Shown here piece by piece: positions 7,379-12,587 of a DNA stretch of 12,587 bases. How positions within the stretch are numbered: position 1 is the stretch's first letter; each line of letters starts with the position of its first letter. The notes under the pieces were generated by a model. That model searched no databases. It saw only the letters and a list, made by a program, of their open reading frames with translations, and was not told where the DNA came from. Origin of the DNA: Lentisphaeria bacterium (GTDB lineage: Bacteria > Verrucomicrobiota > Lentisphaeria > JABSQK01 > UBA12247); the NCBI GenBank assembly GCA_003477185.1, contig DMTJ01000194.1, forward strand, positions 1 to 12,587, given 5' to 3'. The position numbers and the translations under genes were made by a program.

Positions 7379-7404
7379 GCTGTCGGGCTGTGATGCCCGA
7401 CAGC
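7379..7404 (-). terminator. Hairpin downstream of ndk, no U-tract
   Basis: A perfect 10-bp stem, GCTGTCGGGC with GCCCGACAGC and a 6-nt loop, lies 15 nt after the ndk TAA (7420-7422). No U-run follows. Like the hairpin after ilvD, it is placed as a transcript end would be. Confidence 0.55.
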
Positions 7405-7419
7405 TGTTGGGACGGTACT

Positions 7420-7887
7420 TTAGGAGTGCAGGCGGTCGTCGAGGAGGGCGTAGTCGACGATCTCGTCGGGGGTGAACCAGACGCCGAGTTCATGCTCGGC
7501 TTCTTCTGGAGAGGCGGAGGCATGGATGAGGTTGCGCAGGGCGCCGCCTTGTGTCATGGGCTGATGGGCGAGATCGCCGCGGATAGTGCCGGGAGCAGCT
7601 TCTGCTGGCGTGGTGGCACCGACCATCTGGCGGATCTTTGGGATGCAGCTACCGCCGCTCAGGACGAGGGCGACGATGGGGCCTTCGGTGATGTAGTCCT
7701 CGACCATCGGGTAAAAGCCCTTGTCGACGTGCTCCCGATAGTGGGATCGGGACTGCTCGGTTGTTGCGACCAGAAACTTCAGCGCGTGCAGCTTCAGGCC
7801 AGCAGTTTCGAAGCGCTGGAGGATGGTGGATACGAGGCGACGTTGGACGCCGTCTGGCTTGATGAGGACAAGGCTCTTCTGAGACAT
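7420..7887 (-). CDS. ndk: Nucleoside diphosphate kinase (long variant)
   Basis: NDK transfers the gamma-phosphate from ATP to NDPs through a phosphohistidine, balancing cytosolic NTP pools. From the ATG at 7887 (155 residues) the motifs are SLVLIKPDGVQR (Lys10), MVEDYITEGPIVALVLSG (61-78), TPAEAAPGTIRGDLAH (93-108) and RNLIHASASPEEAEHEL (118-134) with catalytic His122 and conserved Asn119, Ser124 and Glu133. Typical bacterial NDKs (~140 residues) have NxxHGSDS here. The HAS form, the extra residues between GTIRGD and RN, and the extended tail (WFTPDEIVDYALLDD) match the longer archaeal-like subtype. A reading from 7992 runs into unrelated sequence, so the ATG at 7887 is preferred. Confidence 0.93.
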   Translation of the reverse strand: MSQKSLVLIKPDGVQRRLVSTILQRFETAGLKLHALKFLVATTEQSRSHYREHVDKGFYPMVEDYITEGPIVALVLSGGSCIPKIRQMVGATTPAEAAPGTIRGDLAHQPMTQGGALRNLIHASASPEEAEHELGVWFTPDEIVDYALLDDRLHS

Positions 7888-7928
7888 AGCGAATTCCTGG
7901 CTGGGGTGGTAAGAATCGAGCTGCCGAA

Positions 7929-8409
7929 CTACTGCTCGGCGGGGAAACCAATGCGAATATGGTATCGTGCACCATCCGCTGGAGGTTGCCATGGCACTTG
8001 GTACTCAAAGACACCGGGAATAACCTGCGTGCGGTAAATTTCGGTCCAAGGCCCGCCGTTGCGGCGGTAGCTGATATTGAGAGTTTCGTCCCATCAGCCT
8101 TTGCCGGTGAGGGGTAACTCGATGGGGACGGAGGCCCCGGACCGACAAAGCTGCCGCCTTGCGGACTCCGCAACTAGATGGCCCGGTCATCGGAATTGGA
8201 CGCGCTGCGCAGGGCAGGGGCACCGAAGAGCTAAAAGGTTTGGGCGGCGCTAGCCAGATCACGCTTTTCCAACAGCATGAATTCGCCTCAGGAGCCGCCA
8301 TTTTTGGCCATGAAGCGTACTGCTTTCCGAACCATGGCATGCTCGATATCTGCCTCGCCGTAGTGCGTGCTGGCAATCACTATGGCGCCACCGGCATTTT
8401 GTGTCCGGA
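7929..8409 (-). pseudogene. Decayed 3' end of a secreted-type protein gene
   Basis: The last 55 codons, ending in TAG at 7929-7931, read like real protein: WDETLNISYRRNGGPW, TEIYRTQVIPGVFEY, then QVPWQPPADGARYHIRIGF, a beta-rich C-terminal domain. Reading upstream, TGA at 8094-8096 interrupts the frame after VPIELPLTGKG. A frameshift near 8133-8140 then links to GGSFVGPG. The upstream frame carries TAG at 8174, TAG at 8231 and TGA at 8288, interspersed with plausible peptide (FGAPALRSASNSDD, FMLLEKRDLASAAQTF, AIVIASTHYGEADIEHAMV). The order is consistent with one gene with at least four in-frame stops and one frameshift. I cannot name the protein. A perfect copy of the 15-bp palindrome sits at 8159-8173. 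The upstream boundary is uncertain. Confidence 0.5.
8159..8173. repeat. 15-bp iterated palindrome copy (perfect), in decayed region
   Basis: TTGCGGACTCCGCAA, identical to the copies at 3253 and 10414. It abuts an in-frame TAG (8174-8176) of the pseudogene. In the presumed ancestral frame it reads LRSPQ, unlike the AESA phase in the intact genes. Confidence 0.85.
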
Positions 8410-9308
8410 GGAGTAAGCGGGGAAAAATTGGGATCCTGTCGTTATTACGGTCGAGAAGATTTCCTGGGTGTCTAGACAGTCATTGCCGGTGAAGTCGATG
8501 CTGGCAAAAGCGACGCCAACATAGCTATCGTAGAACGGTGGTGTGTCGGCGTCCGAGGTTGAGATGGCGCCAGGGGAATCGGTCTCTCCGAAGACGTAGT
8601 TGGCGTCCGTGAGATTGGTGAATTCGTAGTCACCATTGAGGTCGGTCGGTGCAGTAGCCAGCAGTCACGTTTTTGACGGTGACGGCGTTGCCTGAGATGA
8701 GCGTATCCTTGGAGAAGGTGGAAGCCGGGCCGGGGTCGCTCGAGGCGTTGTTGTTGAACACCGTCACCGGCATCTTGCCGTCGCCGCAGAAAAGTATACT
8801 CGCGCCTACCGCGCTAATCTCGATGTTTGGTTGCTCGATGAGTACGTACGGCGACGCGTCGTCCGACAACGTCGTACCGGGGGCGCAGGGATCGAGACCG
8901 TTGACCTAGATCAGCAGATCGTCGAATTCGGTCGCGTTGAGGGAGATTGAAACGTCCCGACGGTCAGAGCTGCTACTTCGCCCACCGTAGTCCGGTAGCT
9001 ATCACCGACCAAAGTAGGCGTCAACGTCCCACCTGTGAGCGTCGGGTTCGTAAAGCCAGTTCCCCGGATTGCTTCGAAATCGATCGTAGAACCGTTGCCG
9101 AGGCCCAGATCAGCGCCCGGATTCTCGTCGTAGCTCACGGTAAGCACATTCGGAAGCGAGCCGGTGGGGTACGATACAATCTGTGGTCATGCGGTAGGTG
9201 ACGTTGATCGGCTTTGTACCAGTGAGGTCGAGTCCCCCGGCGTCCGTAGATGTGATCGTGGCGGTATCGGTTCCAGCAGTCGCAGGACTGATTGACTCCC
9301 GTCGCTCA
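8380..9308 (-). pseudogene. Remnant of a large extracellular repeat (adhesin-like) protein gene
   Basis: Minus-strand fragments in different frames line up into one Thr/Gly/Asn/Asp-rich beta-structured protein. From upstream: DTATITSTDAGGLDLTG and PINVTYRMTTD (about 9180-9280); a shift near 9185 to VSYPTGSLPNVLTVSYDEN and GFTNPTLTGGTLTPTLVG; a shift near 8950 to ISLNATEFDDLLI; an in-frame TAG at 8906-8908; then VNGLDPCAPGTTLSDDASP, STFSKDTLISGNAVTVKNVT; a shift near 8655 to APTDLNGDYEFTNLTDANY and SYVGVAFASIDFTGNDCLD; stop at 8380-8382. That is at least three frameshifts and one nonsense codon. The composition resembles secreted DUF11/Ig-like or anchor-domain proteins, but no family is assigned. 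No start codon or signal peptide is visible because the intact ankyrin gene begins its 3' end at 9309. Confidence 0.6.
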
Positions 9309-9752
9309 CTACAGACCGTTGGGCCTGCCCCAGATTTCGGGATCGCTGCCAGCGGTGATTAGCTGCTCACGGATGTTCAAGTAGCCGTTTAGAAGAGGCT
9401 GGGCGGTAGCGCGTGATGCGCGGGCCCAGTTCAACTGATCGACCAGCGCAAAGTAGCGTACCGCGGCTAGCTCAATCACCGTGTCCTGATTGAACGTCAG
9501 TGTGTGCGCGTCTGCGCCGCGCTCGAGCAACCAGTGGACTAGCTCGGCGTCCCCGTTCGAAGCGGCAACGTGCAGCGCGGTATAGCCGTGAATATCCGCC
9601 GTAGACACTGGGGTTCCCGCCTCAATCATGGCGCGTACCGTTGCGCCGTCGTTCTCCCAGGCCGCATCTAGGATGGGCGTGGCTTCGAAACGACTGCAGG
9701 CCGTAAATAGCAAGCAGCAGCTTAGCGCAGCGTTCAGCACCGAGCGGCTCAC
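9309..9752 (-). CDS. Small ankyrin-repeat lipoprotein
   Basis: This 147-residue protein begins MSRSVLNAALSCCLLFTACS, a lipoprotein-like signal with Cys at about position 19 (LFTAC; Phe at -3 is atypical), so export and lipidation are predicted. Two ankyrin-type repeats follow: ATPILDAAWENDGATVRAMI and EAGTPVS, then DIHGYTALHVAASNGDAEL and VHWLLERGADAH. A helical C-terminal part ends EIWGRPNGL. The start is GTG at 9752, overlapping the metG TGA as GTGA (9749-9752), so translation is probably coupled to metG. Ankyrin repeats mediate protein-protein contact; the partner is unknown. No repeats continue beyond the second, and the protein appears complete. Confidence 0.82.
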   Translation of the reverse strand: MSRSVLNAALSCCLLFTACSRFEATPILDAAWENDGATVRAMIEAGTPVSTADIHGYTALHVAASNGDAELVHWLLERGADAHTLTFNQDTVIELAAVRYFALVDQLNWARASRATAQPLLNGYLNIREQLITAGSDPEIWGRPNGL

Positions 9753-11746
9753 GAGATGCGCTGTCCCGGCTTGGCGCCATCATCAGGTGAGAGAATCATC
9801 AGCTCAGCGCCGCCTTCGCCAGCCGCCAGGACCATGCCCTCGGAAACGCCAAATTTCATCGTGCGTGGTGCGAGGTTCGCAACCACCACGGTCAACCGAC
9901 CCACCAGATCTTCAGGCTTGTAGGCCTGCTTAATTCCGGCAATGATCTGCCGCTCTTCGCCCCCCAAATCCACGGTCAGGCGCAACAGCTTGTTCGCCTT
10001 TTCTATCGCCTCAGCTTTCACGATCTTCGCCACCCGCAGGTCCACCTTCATGAACTCGTCAAAGCTGACTTCATCGGCGATCGGCTCGATCTTGACCTCA
10101 GGCTCCGGCTCAGGCTCCAGTGGGGCTTGGCGTGATGCCTCGATGATCGCTTCAATCGCCTTGTGCTCAATCCGGCTCGCCAGATGTGTGTAGGCCGCGA
10201 TGGCGCGATTCTCCAAGGTCTGCTGCGCCGAGTCCCAGCTGTATGGCTCTTCGATGAACAACGCTTCGACCTTCTCCACATAGCCAGGCAGAACCGGCTT
10301 CAGGTAGATCGCGATCGTCCGGAATACGTTAAGGACGGTGGTCATCACGCCACGCGCGGCTTCCGGATCGGACTTGATCGTAACCCAGGGCTGCTGCTCA
10401 TCGAAGTAGCGGTTTGCGGACTCCGCAATCTCGCGAATCTGGACGATAGCCTTGCTGTACTCGCGAGCTTCGTAATGGGCGGCGATCGTCTCTGCCCGAC
10501 ACTGCGCGTCGCGTAGGAGCTGTGTACCGTTCTTGGGAATGCTGCCGAGCTGCCCATCCAGGCGCTTGTACAACATCTGGGCACCGCGGGAGGCCACATT
10601 CGTGATCTTTCCGATCAGATCGGAGTTAACCCGCTTAATGAAGTCGTCAAGATTCATGTCGATGTCTTCGACGCCGCCGCCCAGCTTACAGGCGTAGTAA
10701 TAGCGCAGGTACATCGGGCCGAGATTATCCAGATAGGTCCGGGCGCTGATAAAGGTGCCCTTGCTCTTGGACATCTTCTCGCCGTTTACCGTGAGGAACC
10801 CGTGCACGAACACACTCGAGGGTGTGCTGTAGCCAGCTCCCTTTAGCATCGCTGGCCAAAACAGTGTGTGAAAATAGACAATGTCCTTGCCGATAAAGTG
10901 GTAGATCTCGGCGTCTTCGCTCTGCCAGAATTCCTTGTAGTCGCGGCCCTCGCGCTCTGCCCATTCGCGGGTGGCGCCGATGTAGCCGATCGGCGCATCG
11001 ACCCAGACGTAGAAATACTGGCCCGGATGGCCAGGAATCTCAAAGCCGAAATACGGCTCGGGCCGTGAAATATCCCACGGGCGCAGCTCACCATCCAGCC
11101 ACTCCTGCAGCTTGTTGGCTATCTCTTGCTGGGTATGTCCGGGGACCCACTCCTGCAGAAATGCGCGGAAGGGCTCGAGTTTAAAGAACAGGTGGTCTGC
11201 GCTTTTGCGACTGGGTGCGGTGCCGCAGGTCGCGCAGGCAGGGTCCAGAAGTTCGGTGGGTTGGTAGGTATCCCCGTTGTCGCAGGAGTCCCCGTATTGG
11301 TCCTGGAGCCCGCAAGCGGGGCAGGTCCCGCGCACAAAGCGGTCAGGTAAAAACATGCTGCAGGTATCGCAATAGGCCTGCTCGACGGGCAGCCACTCTG
11401 TGTGATCAGCCATCGCGGCCGAAATCTCGTTACAGAGCACGCGATTGTGTTCGCTGTTCGTCGATGAGTAGTTATCGAACGCAATCTCGAAGTCGGCAAA
11501 GTCCTGCGTATGCTCGGCATAGCTGTTGGCAATAAGCGCTTCTGGTGTGATTCCTTCCTGCCTGGCGCGAATCATAATCGGCGTGCCGTGAGTGTCATCC
11601 GCGCACACATAGCGGCATTCATGGCCGCGCATCTTCTGAAAGCGCACCCAAATATCAGTCTGCAGATATTCTACCAGGTGGCCGATATGGATGCTGCCGT
11701 TCGCGTAAGGCAAGGCAGAGGTGACGAGGATCTTGCGTTGTGTCAT
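9749..11746 (-). CDS. metG: Methionyl-tRNA synthetase with C-terminal tRNA-binding domain
   Basis: MetRS charges tRNA-Met in the cytosol; it is a class I synthetase. The ATG at 11746 (665 residues) begins MTQRKILVTSALPYANGSIH; a longer reading to 11833 lacks similarity. The HIGH signature is IHIGHLVEY (19-27) and the KMSKS loop is GEKMSKSKGT (322-331). The zinc-knuckle insert has CDTC (126-129), CPAC (142-145), Cys155 in SCDNGD, and CATC (171-174). Four-knuckle relatives have CDNC at the third, so one ligand is missing. The anticodon-binding helical domain includes FIKRVNSDLIGKITNVASR. An EPEPEPEVKIEP linker leads to the EMAPII/Trbp111-like OB domain (DLRVAKIVKAEAIEKANKLL; PRTMKFGVSEGMVLAAG), which dimerises and binds tRNA. 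A perfect 15-bp palindrome lies near codon 440. The ankyrin gene overlaps its stop. Confidence 0.96.
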   Translation of the reverse strand: MTQRKILVTSALPYANGSIHIGHLVEYLQTDIWVRFQKMRGHECRYVCADDTHGTPIMIRARQEGITPEALIANSYAEHTQDFADFEIAFDNYSSTNSEHNRVLCNEISAAMADHTEWLPVEQAYCDTCSMFLPDRFVRGTCPACGLQDQYGDSCDNGDTYQPTELLDPACATCGTAPSRKSADHLFFKLEPFRAFLQEWVPGHTQQEIANKLQEWLDGELRPWDISRPEPYFGFEIPGHPGQYFYVWVDAPIGYIGATREWAEREGRDYKEFWQSEDAEIYHFIGKDIVYFHTLFWPAMLKGAGYSTPSSVFVHGFLTVNGEKMSKSKGTFISARTYLDNLGPMYLRYYYACKLGGGVEDIDMNLDDFIKRVNSDLIGKITNVASRGAQMLYKRLDGQLGSIPKNGTQLLRDAQCRAETIAAHYEAREYSKAIVQIREIAESANRYFDEQQPWVTIKSDPEAARGVMTTVLNVFRTIAIYLKPVLPGYVEKVEALFIEEPYSWDSAQQTLENRAIAAYTHLASRIEHKAIEAIIEASRQAPLEPEPEPEVKIEPIADEVSFDEFMKVDLRVAKIVKAEAIEKANKLLRLTVDLGGEERQIIAGIKQAYKPEDLVGRLTVVVANLAPRTMKFGVSEGMVLAAGEGGAELMILSPDDGAKPGQRIS
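10414..10428. repeat. 15-bp iterated palindrome copy (perfect), in metG
   Basis: TTGCGGACTCCGCAA; in the metG frame it encodes A-E-S-A within REIAESANRYFDEQQPW. E. coli MetRS has LADLANRYVDEQAPW at the same place, so the palindrome fits without insertion of residues. Confidence 0.85.
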
Positions 11747-11907
11747 GGAAATCTCGAATTCACGGTAGGAACAGGGCGGTACTGTATGCTGCCAAGCGCG
11801 AATCTTGCACCCCTGCACGACTGCATCGAGCAAGGGACCTTCGCAGGTTCCTGAATTGAAATCGGCTGCGTGACAGAAAGCCTAGGAGATTAACAGTAAT
11901 TTACCGG

Positions 11908-12587
11908 GAGGAAGATAGTACACGGACGATGACGATTTAGATAGTTTACCGACTGTTCGGGGTTGGCTGCCGCGCGAGGATTCCTGAGAGAAGTTGTGCC
12001 GGATAGCCTAGGAGGGGCGGTGGACTGGGATGATGTGGCGATTGAGTTGCAATCCGGTGTGTTTATCGGCCATAAGCTCAAGGAGCAGGCGCCCGACGTG
12101 CGCGATCTGTTCAATCTGAGCTACGTTGCAGGAGAGGTTCAACCTCAGGTGCAGTTTAACCTGCCGCAACTTCGCTACACCCTTGTAGCACTCGCCACCA
12201 CAGACGAGCGAGACTTACGGCAAGACGATGCAGCATTTGCCGGCTTGAGTCTGATGCGTGCTGCAGCTGCCGGTGATGTGGTATCGTGGCTGCGTCGAAA
12301 TAGCGCGAGGTTGCGTCTGATCTTGGAGTGCGTTGCCGGGAAGCATATCGTTCTACTGATTCGTCATTACGCGCCGCATCGGGCGAATGACCAACAGGAA
12401 ACCTTCGTGCGGAAAGAACTGCACAGCGGAGCTGATGAGATTGGAGACTATGCCGTGAGTGCTGATGAAAAGATGCCTGCCAGCGGCCCTGAAATAGGGA
12501 TCGAAGAAAGGCCGCGAGCGATGCAGATTGCGATCTTGCGTCAAATGCTGGATCAGGGTGTCAGTCCAAAAGAGATCCCAACCCCTG
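11908..12587 (+). pseudogene. Broken Rpn/PD-(D/E)XK transposase-nuclease relative, core deleted, 3' end outside window
   Basis: A plus-strand frame is open from 11945 to the window end with no stop. It reads GLAAARGFLREVVPDSLGGA, VDWDDVAIELQSGVFIGHKL, KEQAPD, then VRDLFNLSYVAGEVQP, NLPQLRYTLVALATTDERDL, FAGLSLMRAAAAGDVVSWL, and a C-terminal IEERPRAMQIAILRQMLDQG. Both ends match the Rpn family (recombination-promoting nuclease / 'transposase_31'). However, KEQAPD is followed directly by the later RDLFNL segment. The roughly 80-residue section with the PD-(D/E)XK core (family 'SDLLYRV...YLLLEHQS...RLLRYM...PLVLYHG') is gone. At the 5' end the frame has TGA (11930-11932) and TAG (11942-11944) around RFR, where the family has its N-terminal DRFFK-type motif. 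A GGAGG (about 11908-11912) and ATG (11929) survive as start signals. It is catalytically dead by sequence. Confidence 0.65.

Noticed and set aside
8005..8416. Open frames on either strand over the decayed region, read as intact genes
   Set aside because: They are in frames unrelated to the protein-like fragments and show no domain; the pseudogene interpretation explains the region better.
11890..12114. 74-codon minus-strand frame
   Set aside because: It is antisense to the Rpn-like remnant, which has clear family similarity on the plus strand.

Overview
The window looks like chromosomal DNA of a free-living Gram-negative bacterium with moderately high GC. A member of the PVC group (Verrucomicrobiota/Planctomycetota) seems the best guess, but this is inference only. 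It rests on the eukaryote-type HisA, the small conserved secreted-protein family at the left edge, an NDK of the longer archaeal-like type, and decayed extracellular repeat proteins. The ilvD, typA, metG and ndk products are ordinary bacterial housekeeping enzymes.

Layout from left to right. Positions 1-318 (+) hold the 3' part of a small secreted-protein gene that appears frameshifted. Positions 380-1162 (-) encode a eukaryote-type HisA standing alone. Positions 1163-1631 have no gene I can support. Positions 1632-2242 (-) are a Phd/YefM antitoxin - PIN (VapC-like) toxin pair with a perfect palindromic operator upstream. Positions 2522-5157 (-) carry typA/bipA followed by a fructosamine-kinase-like gene, probably co-transcribed. 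Positions 5287-7152 (-) are ilvD and 7420-7887 (-) are ndk. Both are followed by strong hairpins lacking a U-tract. The ilvD-ndk gap holds a decayed heptamer repeat and a GTCGA-rich palindrome cluster. Positions 7929-9308 are a gene graveyard with two decayed secreted-protein remnants on the minus strand, broken by frameshifts and in-frame stops. Positions 9309-9752 (-) encode a small ankyrin-repeat lipoprotein whose start overlaps the stop of metG (9749-11746, -). From about 11910 to the right edge (+) lies a broken Rpn/PD-(D/E)XK-type transposase-nuclease relative that has lost its catalytic core by an in-frame deletion.

The most interesting signal is not a gene. It is a 15-bp perfect palindrome, TTGCGGA-S-TCCGCAA, with three perfect copies, two with one mismatch and one more degenerate. 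Copies lie inside hisA, the kinase gene and metG, and in the graveyard. All five copies in intact genes are read in the same codon phase (Ala-Glu/Asn-Ser/Phe-Ala) and fit family alignments without an obvious insertion, which resembles HIP1-type highly iterated palindromes more than a mobile insertion.

No CRISPR array, tRNA, rRNA, IS element with intact transposase, or obvious new multi-gene defence system was found.
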